A stretch of 64,000 nt of DNA from Karalla daura (Eukaryota; Chordata; Actinopteri; Chaetodontiformes; Leiognathidae). Under the pieces are notes generated by a model, which searched no databases, was not told where the DNA came from, and saw nothing but the letters and a program-made list of their open reading frames with translations. Positions 24,126-37,553 of this stretch are shown one piece after another. The DNA is taken from NCBI GenBank assembly GCA_029224185.1, contig JANZKI010000039.1, positions 310,001-374,000 on the forward strand, in the 5' to 3' direction. Within the stretch, counting starts at the first letter, position 1, and each line of letters starts with the position of its first letter. The position numbers were made by a program, and so were the translations under genes.

Positions 24126-24265
24126 CGACATGTCCGGTGTGGTCGTTTTTTTCCCTTTCGGCGAGCTTTAATATCTCATCTCCAGGATCATATGATCCTG
24201 GAGATGAGATATTAAAGCTCGCCGAAAGGGAAAAAGTGAAAAAAACGACCACCCCGGACCTGTCG
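24126..24265 (+). repeat. Fold-back palindrome 11
   Basis: Centre 24189-24194. CCCTTTCGG type with the private CCGGTGTGG in the left arm; ordinary CTCCAGGATC downstream. Confidence 0.95.
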
Positions 24266-26016
24266 TTTTTTTCACTTTCGGCGAGCTTTAAAATCTCAGC
24301 TCCAGGATCAAATCCGGCATCGGGATTGCTTTTTCCAGTGAGCGTGGGCCACCCCGGAGGCGGCTCACACCCCAAATGGTGGGTTTGGGCTCGCTCGCTC
24401 GGGGTCGGGATCTCGGCCAAAACGACAGGTCCGGGGTGGTCATTTTTTTCACTTTCGGCGAGCTTTAAAATCTCAGCTCCAGGATCAAATCCGGCATCGG
24501 GATTGCTTTTTCCAGTGAGCGTGGGCCACCCCGGAGGCGGCTCACACCCCAAATCGTTGGTTTGGGCTCGTTCGCTCGGGGTCGGGATTTCGGCCAAAAC
24601 GACAGGCCCGGGGTGGTCGTTTTTTTCACTTTCGGCGAGCTTTAATATCTCAGCTCCAGGATCAAATCCGGCATCGGGATGGCTTTTTCCAGTGAGCGTG
24701 GGCCACTCCGGAGGCGGCTCACACCCCAATTCGGGGGTTTGGGCTCGCTCGCTCGGGGTCGGGATCTCGGCCAAAACGACATGTCCGGGGTGGTCGTTTT
24801 TTTCACTTTCGGCGAGCTTTAAAATCTCAGCTCCAGGATCAAATCCGGCATCGGGATTGCTTTTTCCAGTGAGCGTGGGCCACCCCGGAGGCGGCTCACA
24901 CCCCAAATGGTGGGTTTGGGCTCGCTCGCTCGGGGTCGGGATCTCGGCCAAAACGACAGGTCCGGGGTGGTCGTTTTTTTCACTTTCGGCGAGCTTTAAT
25001 ATCTCAGCTCCAGGATCAAATCCGGCATCTGGATTGCTTTTTCCAGTGAGCGTGGGCCACCCTGGAGGCGGCTCACACCCCAAATCGTGGGTTTGGGCGC
25101 GCTCGCTCGGGGTCGGGATCTCGGCCAAAACGACAGGTCCGGGGTGGTCGTTTTATTCACTTTCGGCGAGCTTTAATATCTCAGCTCCAGGATCAAATCC
25201 GGCATCGGGATTGCTGTTTCCAGTGAGCGTGGGCCACCCCGGAGGCGGCTCACACCCCAAATCGGGGGTTTGGCCGCGCTCGCTCGGGGTCGGGATCTCG
25301 GCCAAAACGACAGGTCCGGGGTGGTCGTTTTTTTCACTTTCGGCGAGCTTTAATATCTCAGCTCCAGGATCAAATCCGGCATCTGGATTGCTTTTTCCAG
25401 TGAGCGTGGGCCACCCTGGAGGCGGCTCACACCCCAAATCGTGGGTTTGGGCGCGCTCGCTCGGGGTCGGGATCTCGGCCAAAACGACAGGTCCGGGGTG
25501 GTCGTTTTTTTCACTTTCGGCGAGCTTTAAAATCTCAGCTCCAGGATCAAATCCGGCATCGGGATTGCTGTTTCCAGTGAGCGTGGGCCACCCCGGAGGC
25601 GGCTCACACCCCAAATGGTGGGTTTGGGCTCGCTCGCTCGGGGTCGGGATCTCGGCCAAATCGACAGGTCCGGGGTGGTCGTTTTTTTCACTTTCGGCGA
25701 GCTTTAATATCTCAGCTCCAGGATCAAATCAGGCATCGGGATTGCTTTTTCCAGTGAGCGTGGGCCACCCCGGAGGCGGCTCACACCCCAAATCGTGGGT
25801 TTGGACGCGCTCGCTCGGGGTCGGGATCTCGGCCGAAACGACAGGTCCGGGGTGGTCGTTTTTTTTCACTTTCGGCGAGCTTTAATATCTCAGCTCCAGG
25901 ATCAAATCCGGCATCGGGATTGCTTTTTCCAGTGAGCGTGGGCCACCCCGGAGGCGGCTCACACCCCAAATCGTGGGTTTGGGCGCGCTCGCTCGGGGTC
26001 GGGATCTCGGCCAAAA

Positions 26017-26770
26017 CGACAGGTCCGGGGTGGTCGTTTTTTTCACTTTCGGCGAGCTTTAATATCTCAGCTCCAGGATCAAATCCGGCATCTGGATTGC
26101 TTTTTCCAGTGAGCGTGGGCCACCCTGGAGGCGGCTCACACCCCAAATCGTGGGTTTGGGCGCGCTCGCTCGGGGTCGGGATCTCGGCCAAAACGACAGG
26201 TCCGGGGTGGTCGTTTTTTTCACTTTCGGCGAGCTTTAATATCTCATCTCCAGGATCAAATCCGGCATCGGGATTGCTGTTTCCAGTGAGCGTGGGCCAC
26301 CCCGGAGGCGGCTCACACCCCAAATGGTGGGTTTGGGCTCACTCGCTCGGGGTCGGGATCTCGGCCAAAACGACAGGTCCGGGGTGGTCGTTTTTTTCAC
26401 TTTCGGCGAGCTTTAATATCTCAGCTCCAGGATCAAATCCGGCATCGGGATTGCTTTTTCCAGTGAGCGTGGGCCACCCCGGAGGCGGCTCACACCCCAA
26501 ATCGTGGGTTTGGGCGCGCTCGCTCGGGGTCGGGATCTCGGCCAAAACGACAGGTCCGGGGTGGTCGTTTTTTTCACTTTCGGCGAGCTTTAAAATCTCA
26601 GCTCCAGGATCAAATCCGGCATCGGGATTGCTTTTTCCAGTGAGCGTGGGCCACCCCGGAGGCGGCTCACACCCCAAATGGTGGGTTTGGGCTCGCTCGC
26701 TCGGGGTCGGGATCTCGGCCAAAACGACAGGTCCGGGGTGGTCATTTTTTTCACTTTCGGCGAGCTTTAA
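26017..26770 (+). repeat. 8-monomer (1,416-bp) internal duplication, copy 1
   Basis: Matches 27433-28186 at an offset of exactly 8 x 177 with no fold-back between the copies. Both copies carry TTTAATATCTCATCTCC followed by a GGGCTCACTCGC monomer. Copy 1 is bounded by CCAAAACG on the left and TTTAATATC on the right; copy 2 has CCAAATCG and TTTAAAATC there. The pair is itself repeated in the second 7.3-kb copy. Confidence 0.85.
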
Positions 26771-27432
26771 TATCTCAGCTCCAGGATCAAATCCGGCATC
26801 GGGATGGCTTTTTCCAGTGAGCGTGGGCCACTCCGGAGGCGGCTCACACCCCAATTCGGGGGTTTGGGCTCGCTCGCTCGGGGTCGGGATCTCGGCCAAA
26901 ACGACATGTCTGGGGTGGTCGTTTTTTTCACTTTCGGCGAGCTTTAAAATCTCAGCTCCAGGATCAAATCCGGCATCGGGATTGCTTTTTCCAGTGAGCG
27001 TGGGCCACCCCGGAGGCGGCTCACACCCCAAATGGTGGGTTTGGGCTCGCTCGCTCGGGGTCGGGATCTCGGCCAAAACGACAGGTCCGGGGTGGTCGTT
27101 TTTTTCACTTTCGGCGAGCTTTAATATCTCAGCTCCAGGATCAAATCCGGCATCTGGATTGCTTTTTCCAGTGAGCGTGGGCCACCCTGGAGGCGGCTCA
27201 CACCCCAAATCGTGGGTTTGGGCGCGCTCGCTCGGGGTCGGGATCTCGGCCAAAACGACAGGTCCGGGGTGGTCGTTTTTTTCACTTTCGGCGAGCTTTA
27301 ATATCTCAGCTCCAGGATCAAATCCGGCATCGGGATTGCTGTTTCCAGTGAGCGTGGGCCACCCCGGAGGCGGCTCACACCCCAAATGGTGGGTTTGGGC
27401 TCGCTCGCTCGGGGTCGGGATCTCGGCCAAAT

Positions 27433-28186
27433 CGACAGGTCCGGGGTGGTCGTTTTTTTCACTTTCGGCGAGCTTTAATATCTCAGCTCCAGGATCAAAT
27501 CCGGCATCTGGATTGCTTTTTCCAGTGAGCGTGGGCCACCCTGGAGGCGGCTCACACCCCAAATCGTGGGTTTGGGCGCGCTCGCTCGGGGTCGGGATCT
27601 CGGCCAAAACGACAGGTCCGGGGTGGTCGTTTTTTTCACTTTCGGCGAGCTTTAATATCTCATCTCCAGGATCAAATCCGGCATCGGGATTGCTGTTTCC
27701 AGTGAGCGTGGGCCACCCCGGAGGCGGCTCACACCCCAAATGGTGGGTTTGGGCTCACTCGCTCGGGGTCGGGATCTCGGCCAAAACGACAGGTCCGGGG
27801 TGGTCGTTTTTTTCACTTTCGGCGAGCTTTAATATCTCAGCTCCAGGATCAAATCCGGCATCGGGATTGCTTTTTCCAGTGAGCGTGGGCCACCCCGGAG
27901 GCGGCTCACACCCCAAATCGTGGGTTTGGGCGCGCTCGCTCGGGGTCGGGATCTCGGCCAAAACGACAGGTCCGGGGTGGTCGTTTTTTTCACTTTCGGC
28001 GAGCTTTAAAATCTCAGCTCCAGGATCAAATCCGGCATCGGGATTGCTTTTTCCAGTGAGCGTGGGCCACCCCGGAGGCGGCTCACACCCCAAATGGTGG
28101 GTTTGGGCTCGCTCGCTCGGGGTCGGGATCTCGGCCAAAACGACAGGTCCGGGGTGGTCATTTTTTTCACTTTCGGCGAGCTTTAA
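27433..28186 (+). repeat. 8-monomer (1,416-bp) internal duplication, copy 2
   Basis: Second copy of 26017-26770. It continues into a GGATGGC / AATTCGGGGG monomer pair similar to, but not identical with, the sequence that follows copy 1. Confidence 0.85.
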
Positions 28187-30267
28187 AATCTCAGCTCCAG
28201 GATCAAATCCGGCATCGGGATGGCTTTTTCCAGTGAGCGTGGGCCACTCCGGAGGCGGCTCACACCCCAATTCGGGGGTTTGGGCTCGCTCGCTCGGGGT
28301 CGGGATCTCGGCCAAAACGACAGGTCCGGGGTGGTCGTTTTTTTCACTTTCGGCGAGCTTTAATATCTCAGCTCCAGGATCAAATCCGGCATCTGGATTG
28401 CTTTTTCCAGTGAGCGTGGGCCACCCTGGAGGCGGCTCACACCCCAAATCGTGGGTTTGGGCGCGCTCGCTCGGGGTCGGGATCTCGGCCAAAACGACAG
28501 GTCCGGGGTGGTCGTTTTTTTCACTTTCGGCGAGCTTTAATATCTCAGCTCCAGGATCAAATCCGGCATCGGGATTGCTGTTTCCAGTGAGCGTGGGCCA
28601 CCCCGGAGGCGGCTCACACCCCAAATGGTGGGTTTGGGCTCGCTCGCTCGGGGTCGGGATCTCGGCCAAATCGACAGGTCCGGGGTGGTCGTTTTTTTCA
28701 CTTTCGGCGAGCTTTAATATCTCAGCTCCAGGATCAAATCAGGCATCGGGATTGCTTTTTCCAGTGAGCGTGGGCCACCCCGGAGGCGGCTCACACCCCA
28801 AATCGTGGGTTTGGACGCGCTCGCTCGGGGTCGGGATCTCGGCCGAAACGACAGGTCCGGGGTGGTCGTTTTTTTTCACTTTCGGCGAGCTTTAATATCT
28901 CAGCTCCAGGATCAAATCCGGCATCGGGATTGCTTTTTCCAGTGAGCGTGGGCCACCCCGGAGGCGGCTCACACCCCAAATGGTGGGTTTGGGCTCGCTC
29001 GCTCGGGGTCGGGATCTCGGCCAAAACGACAGGTCCGGGGTGGTCGTTTTTTTCACTTTCGGCGAGCTTTAATATCTCAGCTCCAGGATCAAATCCGGCA
29101 TCTGGATTGCTTTTTCCAGTGAGCGTGGGCCACCCTGGAGGCGGCTCACACCCCAAATCGTGGGTTTGGGCGCGCTCGCTCGGGGTCGGGATCTCGGCCA
29201 AAACGACAGGTCCGGGGTGGTCGTTTTTTTCACTTTCGGCGAGCTTTAATATCTCAGCTCCAGGATCAAATCCGGCATCGGGATTGCTGTTTCCAGTGAG
29301 CGTGGGCCACCCCGGAGGTGGCTCACACCCCAAATGGTGGGTTTGGGCTCGCTCGCTCGGGGTCGGGATCTCGGCCAAATCGACAGGTCCGGGGTGGTCG
29401 TTTTTTTCACTTTCGGCGAGCTTTAATATCTCAGCTCCAGGATCAAATCAGGCATCGGGATTGCTTTTTCCAGTGAGCGTGGGCCACCCCGGAGGCGGCT
29501 CACACCCCAAATCGTGGGTTTGGACGCGCTCGCTCGGGGTCGGGATCTCGGCCGAAACGACAGGTCCGGGGTGGTCGTTTTTTTTCACTTTCGGCGAGCT
29601 TTAATATCTCAGCTCCAGGATCAAATCCGGCATCGGGATTGCTTTTTCCAGTGAGCGTGGGCCACTCCGGAGGCGGCTCACACCCCAAATCGTGGGTTTG
29701 GGCGCGCTCGCTCGGGGTCGGGATCTCGGCCAAAACGACAGGTCCGGGGTGGTCGTTTTTTTCACTTTCGGCGAGCTTTAATATCTCAGCTCCAGGATCA
29801 AATCCGGCATCTGGATTGCTTTTTCCAGTGAGCGTGGGCCACCCTGGAGGCGGCTCACACCCCAAATCGTGGGTTTGGGCTCGCTCGCTCGGGGTCGGGA
29901 TCTCGGCCAAAACGACAGGTCCGGGGTGGTCGTTTTTTTTCACTTTCGGCGAGCTTTAATATCTCAGCTCCAGGATCAAATCCGGCATCGGGATTGCTTT
30001 TTCCAGTGAGCGTGGGCCACCCCGGAGGCGGCTCACACCCCAAATCGTGGGTTTGGGCGCGCACGCTCGGGGTCGGGATCTCGGCCAAAACGACAGGTCC
30101 GGGGTGGTCGTTTTTTTCACTTTCGGCGAGCTTTAATATCTCAGCTCCAGGATCAAATCCGGCATCTGGATTGCTTTTTCCAGTGAGCGTGGGCCACCCT
30201 GGAGGCGGCTCACACCCCAAATCGTGGGTTTGGGCGCGCTCGCTCAGGGTCGGGATCTCGGCCAAAA

Positions 30268-30408
30268 CGACAGGTCCGGGGTGGTCGTTTTTTTCACTTT
30301 CGGCGAGCTTTAATATCTCATCTCCAGGATCATATGATCCTGGAGATGAGATATTAAAGCTCGCCGAAAGGGAAAAAGTGAAAAAAAACGACCACCCCGG
30401 ACCTGTCG
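30268..30408 (+). repeat. Fold-back palindrome 12
   Basis: Centre 30331-30336. Partner of palindrome 10 in 7.3-kb copy 2, one base longer because the right-arm run is A8. Confidence 0.95.
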
Positions 30409-31450
30409 TTTTTTTCACTTTCGGCGAGCTTTAATATCTCAGCTCCGGAAAAACACCCGGCATCGGGATTGCTTTTTCCAGTGAGCGTGGGCCACCCCGG
30501 AGGCGGCTCACACCCCAAATGGTGGGTTTGGGCTCGCTTGCTCGGGGTCGGGATCTCGGCCAAAACGACAGGTCCGGGGTGGTCGTTTTTTTCACTTTCG
30601 AAGAGCTTTAAACTCTCAGCTCCAGGATCAAATCCGGCATCGGGATTGCTTTTTCCAGTGAGCGTGGGCCACCCCGGAGGCGGCTCACACCCCAAATGGT
30701 GGGTTTGGGCTCGCTCGCTCGGGGTCGGGATCTCGGCCAAAACGACAGGTCCGGGGTGGTCGTTTTTTTCACTTTCGGCGAGCTTTAATATCTCAGCTCC
30801 AGGATCAAATCCGGCATCTGGATTGCTTTTTCCAGTGAGCGTGGGCCACCCTGGAGGCGGCTCACACCCCAAATCGTGGGTTTGGGCGCGCTCGCTCGGG
30901 GTCGGGATCTCGGCCAAAACGACAGGTCCGGGGTGGTCGTTTTTTTCACTTTCGGCGAGCTTTAATATCTCAGCTCCAGGATCAAATCCGGCATCGGGAT
31001 TGCTTTTTCCAGTGAGCGTGGGCCACCCTGGAGGCGGCTCACACCCCAAATCGTGGGTTTGGGCGCGCTCGCTCGGGGTCGGGATCTCGGCCAAAACGAC
31101 AGGTCCGGGGTGGTCGTTTTTTTCACTTTCGGCGAGCTTTAAAATCTCAGCTCCAGGATCAAATCCGGCATCGGGATTGCTTTTTCCAGTGAGCGTGGGC
31201 CACCCCGGAGGCGGCTCACACCCCAAATGGTGGGTTTGGGCTCGCTCGCTCGGGGTCGGGATCTCGGCCAAAACGACAGGTCCGGGGTGGTCATTTTTTT
31301 CCCTTTCGGCGAGCTTTAAAATCTCAGCTCCAGGATCAAATCCGGCATCGGGATTGCTTTTTCCAGTGAGCGTGGGCCACCCCGGAGGCGGCTCACACCC
31401 CAATTCGGGGGTTTGGGCTCGCTCGCTCGGGGTCGGGATCTCGGCCAAAA

Positions 31451-31591
31451 CGACATGTCCGGTGTGGTCGTTTTTTTTCCCTTTCGGCGAGCTTTAATAT
31501 CTCATCTCCAGGATCATATGATCCTGGAGATGAGATATTAAAGCTCGCCGAAAGGGAAAAAGTGAAAAAAACGACCACCCCGGACCTGTCG
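31451..31591 (+). repeat. Fold-back palindrome 13
   Basis: Centre 31515-31520. Partner of palindrome 11 with the same CCGGTGTGG, one base longer because the left-arm run is T8. Confidence 0.95.
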
Positions 31592-34500
31592 TTTTTTTCA
31601 CTTTCGGCGAGCTTTAAAATCTCAGCTCCAGGATCAAATCCGGCATCGGGATTGCTTTTTCCAGTGAGCGTGGGCCACCCCGGAGGCGGCTCACACCCCA
31701 AATGGTGGGTTTGGGCTCGCTCGCTCGGGGTCGGGATCTCGGCCAAAACGACAGGTCCGGGGTGGTCATTTTTTTCACTTTCGGCGAGCTTTAAAATCTC
31801 AGCTCCAGGATCAAATCCGGCATCGGGATTGCTTTTTCCAGTGAGCGTGGGCCACCCCGGAGGCGGCTCACACCCCAAATCGTTGGTTTGGGCTCGTTCG
31901 CTCGGGGTCGGGATTTCGGCCAAAACGACAGGCCCGGGGTGGTCGTTTTTTTCACTTTCGGCGAGCTTTAATATCTCAGCTCCAGGATCAAATCCGGCAT
32001 CGGGATGGCTTTTTCCAGTGAGCGTGGGCCACTCCGGAGGCGGCTCACACCCCAATTCGGGGGTTTGGGCTCGCTCGCTCGGGGTCGGGATCTCGGCCAA
32101 AACGACATGTCCGGGGTGGTCGTTTTTTTCACTTTCGGCGAGCTTTAAAATCTCATCTCCAGGATCAAATCCGGCATCGGGATTGCTTTTTCCAGTGAGC
32201 GTGGGCCACCCCGGAGGCGGCTCACACCCCAAATGGTGGGTTTGGGCTCGCTCGCTCGGGGTCGGGATCTCGGCCAAAACGACAGGTCCGGGGTGGTCGT
32301 TTTTTTCACTTTCGGCGAGCTTTAATATCTCAGCTCCAGGATCAAATCCGGCATCTGGATTGCTTTTTCCAGTGAGCGTGGGCCACCCTGGAGGCGGCTC
32401 ACACCCCAAATCGTGGGTTTGGGCGCGCTCGCTCGGGGTCGGGATCTCGGCCAAAACGACAGGTCCGGGGTGGTCGTTTTATTCACTTTCGGCGAGCTTT
32501 AATATCTCAGCTCCAGGATCAAATCCGGCATCGGGATTGCTGTTTCCAGTGAGCGTGGGCCACCCCGGAGGCGGCTCACACCCCAAATCGGGGGTTTGGC
32601 CGCGCTCGCTCGGGGTCGGGATCTCGGCCAAAACGACAGGTCCGGGGTGGTCGTTTTTTTCACTTTCGGCGAGCTTTAATATCTCAGCTCCAGGATCAAA
32701 TCCGGCATCTGGATTGCTTTTTCCAGTGAGCGTGGGCCACCCTGGAGGCGGCTCACACCCCAAATCGTGGGTTTGGGCGCGCTCGCTCGGGGTCGGGATC
32801 TCGGCCAAAACGACAGGTCCGGGGTGGTCGTTTTTTTCACTTTCGGCGAGCTTTAAAATCTCAGCTCCAGGATCAAATCCGGCATCGGGATTGCTGTTTC
32901 CAGTGAGCGTGGGCCACCCCGGAGGCGGCTCACACCCCAAATGGTGGGTTTGGGCTCGCTCGCTCGGGGTCGGGATCTCGGCCAAATCGACAGGTCCGGG
33001 GTGGTCGTTTTTTTCACTTTCGGCGAGCTTTAATATCTCAGCTCCAGGATCAAATCAGGCATCGGGATTGCTTTTTCCAGTGAGCGTGGGCCACCCCGGA
33101 GGCGGCTCACACCCCAAATCGTGGGTTTGGACGCGCTCGCTCGGGGTCGGGATCTCGGCCGAAACGACAGGTCCGGGGTGGTCGTTTTTTTTCACTTTCG
33201 GCGAGCTTTAATATCTCAGCTCCAGGATCAAATCCGGCATCGGGATTGCTTTTTCCAGTGAGCGTGGGCCACCCCGGAGGCGGCTCACACCCCAAATCGT
33301 GGGTTTGGGCGCGCTCGCTCGGGGTCGGGATCTCGGCCAAAACGACAGGTCCGGGGTGGTCGTTTTTTTCACTTTCGGCGAGCTTTAATATCTCAGCTCC
33401 AGGATCAAATCCGGCATCTGGATTGCTTTTTCCAGTGAGCGTGGGCCACCCTGGAGGCGGCTCACACCCCAAATCGTGGGTTTGGGCGCGCTCGCTCGGG
33501 GTCGGGATCTCGGCCAAAACGACAGGTCCGGGGTGGTCGTTTTTTTCACTTTCGGCGAGCTTTAATATCTCATCTCCAGGATCAAATCCGGCATCGGGAT
33601 TGCTGTTTCCAGTGAGCGTGGGCCACCCCGGAGGCGGCTCACACCCCAAATGGTGGGTTTGGGCTCACTCGCTCGGGGTCGGGATCTCGGCCAAAACGAC
33701 AGGTCCGGGGTGGTCGTTTTTTTCACTTTCGGCGAGCTTTAATATCTCAGCTCCAGGATCAAATCCGGCATCGGGATTGCTTTTTCCAGTGAGCGTGGGC
33801 CACCCCGGAGGCGGCTCACACCCCAAATCGTGGGTTTGGGCGCGCTCGCTCGGGGTCGGGATCTCGGCCAAAACGACAGGTCCGGGGTGGTCGTTTTTTT
33901 CACTTTCGGCGAGCTTTAAAATCTCAGCTCCAGGATCAAATCCGGCATCGGGATTGCTTTTTCCAGTGAGCGTGGGCCACCCCGGAGGCGGCTCACACCC
34001 CAAATGGTGGGTTTGGGCTCGCTCGCTCGGGGTCGGGATCTCGGCCAAAACGACAGGTCCGGGGTGGTCATTTTTTTCACTTTCGGCGAGCTTTAATATC
34101 TCAGCTCCAGGATCAAATCCGGCATCGGGATGGCTTTTTCCAGTGAGCGTGGGCCACTCCGGAGGCGGCTCACACCCCAATTCGGGGGTTTGGGCTCGCT
34201 CGCTCGGGGTCGGGATCTCGGCCAAAACGACATGTCTGGGGTGGTCGTTTTTTTCACTTTCGGCGAGCTTTAAAATCTCAGCTCCAGGATCAAATCCGGC
34301 ATCGGGATTGCTTTTTCCAGTGAGCGTGGGCCACCCCGGAGGCGGCTCACACCCCAAATGGTGGGTTTGGGCTCGCTCGCTCGGGGTCGGGATCTCGGCC
34401 AAAACGACAGGTCCGGGGTGGTCGTTTTTTTCACTTTCGGCGAGCTTTAATATCTCAGCTCCAGGATCAAATCCGGCATCTGGATTGCTTTTTCCAGTGA

Positions 34501-36306
34501 GCGTGGGCCACCCTGGAGGCGGCTCACACCCCAAATCGTGGGTTTGGGCGCGCTCGCTCGGGGTCGGGATCTCGGCCAAAACGACAGGTCCGGGGTGGTC
34601 GTTTTTTTCACTTTCGGCGAGCTTTAATATCTCAGCTCCAGGATCAAATCCGGCATCGGGATTGCTGTTTCCAGTGAGCGTGGGCCACCCCGGAGGCGGC
34701 TCACACCCCAAATGGTGGGTTTGGGCTCGCTCGCTCGGGGTCGGGATCTCGGCCAAATCGACAGGTCCGGGGTGGTCGTTTTTTTCACTTTCGGCGAGCT
34801 TTAATATCTCAGCTCCAGGATCAAATCCGGCATCTGGATTGCTTTTTCCAGTGAGCGTGGGCCACCCTGGAGGCGGCTCACACCCCAAATCGTGGGTTTG
34901 GGCGCGCTCGCTCGGGGTCGGGATCTCGGCCAAAACGACAGGTCCGGGGTGGTCGTTTTTTTCACTTTCGGCGAGCTTTAATATCTCATCTCCAGGATCA
35001 AATCCGGCATCGGGATTGCTGTTTCCAGTGAGCGTGGGCCACCCCGGAGGCGGCTCACACCCCAAATGGTGGGTTTGGGCTCACTCGCTCGGGGTCGGGA
35101 TCTCGGCCAAAACGACAGGTCCGGGGTGGTCGTTTTTTTCACTTTCGGCGAGCTTTAATATCTCAGCTCCAGGATCAAATCCGGCATCGGGATTGCTTTT
35201 TCCAGTGAGCGTGGGCCACCCCGGAGGCGGCTCACACCCCAAATCGTGGGTTTGGGCGCGCTCGCTCGGGGTCGGGATCTCGGCCAAAACGACAGGTCCG
35301 GGGTGGTCGTTTTTTTCACTTTCGGCGAGCTTTAAAATCTCAGCTCCAGGATCAAATCCGGCATCGGGATTGCTTTTTCCAGTGAGCGTGGGCCACCCCG
35401 GAGGCGGCTCACACCCCAAATGGTGGGTTTGGGCTCGCTCGCTCGGGGTCGGGATCTCGGCCAAAACGACAGGTCCGGGGTGGTCATTTTTTTCACTTTC
35501 GGCGAGCTTTAAAATCTCAGCTCCAGGATCAAATCCGGCATCGGGATGGCTTTTTCCAGTGAGCGTGGGCCACTCCGGAGGCGGCTCACACCCCAATTCG
35601 GGGGTTTGGGCTCGCTCGCTCGGGGTCGGGATCTCGGCCAAAACGACAGGTCCGGGGTGGTCGTTTTTTTCACTTTCGGCGAGCTTTAATATCTCAGCTC
35701 CAGGATCAAATCCGGCATCTGGATTGCTTTTTCCAGTGAGCGTGGGCCACCCTGGAGGCGGCTCACACCCCAAATCGTGGGTTTGGGCGCGCTCGCTCGG
35801 GGTCGGGATCTCGGCCAAAACGACAGGTCCGGGGTGGTCGTTTTTTTCACTTTCGGCGAGCTTTAATATCTCAGCTCCAGGATCAAATCCGGCATCGGGA
35901 TTGCTGTTTCCAGTGAGCGTGGGCCACCCCGGAGGCGGCTCACACCCCAAATGGTGGGTTTGGGCTCGCTCGCTCGGGGTCGGGATCTCGGCCAAATCGA
36001 CAGGTCCGGGGTGGTCGTTTTTTTCACTTTCGGCGAGCTTTAATATCTCAGCTCCAGGATCAAATCAGGCATCGGGATTGCTTTTTCCAGTGAGCGTGGG
36101 CCACCCCGGAGGCGGCTCACACCCCAAATCGTGGGTTTGGACGCGCTCGCTCGGGGTCGGGATCTCGGCCGAAACGACAGGTCCGGGGTGGTCGTTTTTT
36201 TTCACTTTCGGCGAGCTTTAATATCTCAGCTCCAGGATCAAATCCGGCATCGGGATTGCTTTTTCCAGTGAGCGTGGGCCACCCCGGAGGCGGCTCACAC
36301 CCCAAA

Positions 36307-37413
36307 TCGTGGGTTTGGGCGCGCTCGCTCGGGGTCGGGATCTCGGCCAAAACGACAGGTCCGGGGTGGTCGTTTTTTTCACTTTCGGCGAGCTTTAATA
36401 TCTCAGCTCCAGGATCAAATCCGGCATCTGGATTGCTTTTTCCAGTGAGCGTGGGCCACCCTGGAGGCGGCTCACACCCCAAATCGTGGGTTTGGGCGCG
36501 CTCGCTCGGGGTCGGGATCTCGGCCAAAACGACAGGTCCGGGTTGTCGTTTTTTTCACTTTCGGCGAGCTTTAATATCTCATCTCCAGGATCAAATCCGG
36601 CATCGGGATTGCTGTTTCCAGTGAGCGTGGGCCACCCCGGAGGCGGCTCACACCCCAAATGGTGGGTTTGGGCTCACTCGCTCGGGGTCGGGATCTCGGC
36701 CAAAACGACAGGTCCGGGGTGGTCGTTTTTTTCACTTTCGGCGAGCTTTAATATCTCAGCTCCAGGATCAAATCCGGCATCGGGATTGCTTTTTCCAGTG
36801 AGCGTGGGCCACCCCGGAGGCGGCTCACACCCCAAATCGTGGGTTTGGGCGCGCTCGCTCGGGGTCGGGATCTCGGCCAAAACGACAGGTCCGGGGTGGT
36901 CGTTTTTTTCACTTTCGGCGAGCTTTAAAATCTCAGCTCCAGGATCAAATCCGGCATCGGGATTGCTTTTTCCAGTGAGCGTGGGCCACCCCGGAGGCGG
37001 CTCACACCCCAAATGGTGGGTTTGGGCTCGCTCGCTCGGGGTCGGGATCTCGGCCAAAACGACAGGTCCGGGGTGGTCATTTTTTTCACTTTCGGCGAGC
37101 TTTAAAATCTCAGCTCCAGGATCAAATCCGGCATCGGGATGGCTTTTTCCAGTGAGCGTGGGCCACTCCGGAGGCGGCTCACACCCCAATTCGGGGGTTT
37201 GGGCTCGCTCGCTCGGGGTCGGGATCTCGGCCAAAACGACAGGTCCGGGGTGGTCGTTTTTTTCACTTTCGGCGAGCTTTAATATCTCAGCTCCAGGATC
37301 AAATCCGGCATCTGGATTGCTTTTTCCAGTGAGCGTGGGCCACCCTGGAGGCGGCTCACACCCCAAATCGTGGGTTTGGGCGCGCTCGCTCGGGGTCGGG
37401 ATCTCGGCCAAAA
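36307..37413 (+). repeat. Transition segment with CTCATCTCC / GGGCTCACTCGC monomers
   Basis: About 36580-37400 repeats the order seen at 27662 and 34988: CTCATCTCC, GGGCTCACTCGC, AAATCGTGGG, AAATGGTGGG, GGATGGC, AATTCGGGGG. It contains the only one-base deletion noticed in the window, CCGGGTTGTCG at about 36539-36549 instead of CCGGGGTGGTCG. Confidence 0.85.
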
Positions 37414-37553
37414 CGACAGGTCCGGGGTGGTCGTTTTTTTCACTTTCGGCGAGCTTTAATATCTCATCTCCAGGATCATATGATCCTGGAGATGAGATAT
37501 TAAAGCTCGCCGAAAGGGAAAAAGTGAAAAAAACGACCACCCCGGACCTGTCG
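37414..37553 (+). repeat. Fold-back palindrome 14
   Basis: Centre 37477-37482. CACTTTCGG type with normal CGCTCGGGG upstream; GGAAAAACACCC and the first GAGCATGGG downstream. Confidence 0.95.

Larger units (their letters stand above)
21575..28898 (+). repeat. 7.3-kb tandem duplication, copy 1
   Basis: Recurs at 28899-36306 with an offset of 7,324, rising to 7,326 after two one-base homopolymer changes. Shared private variants prove linkage: GCGCACGCTCGG at about 22737, CCGGTGTGG at about 24134, CAGGCCCGG at about 24605, GTTTTATTC at about 25154, and GGTTTGGCCGCGC at about 25270. It contains two fold-backs. Similarity extends to 28980, so the junction is placed within 28899-28980. Confidence 0.93.
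28899..36306 (+). repeat. 7.3-kb tandem duplication, copy 2
   Basis: Carries every private variant of copy 1. Differences noticed: A8 instead of A7 in the fold-back at about 30380, T8 instead of T7 at about 31470, and CTCATCTCC at about 32154 where copy 1 has CTCAGCTCC. The right end is at 36307, where AAATCGTGGG replaces AAATGGTGGG. About three changes in 7.3 kb imply a very recent duplication or strong homogenisation. Confidence 0.93.

Noticed and set aside
36539..36549. One-base deletion CCGGGTTGTCG as a functional frameshift
   Set aside because: No coding sequence is present; it is a singleton change in one satellite monomer.
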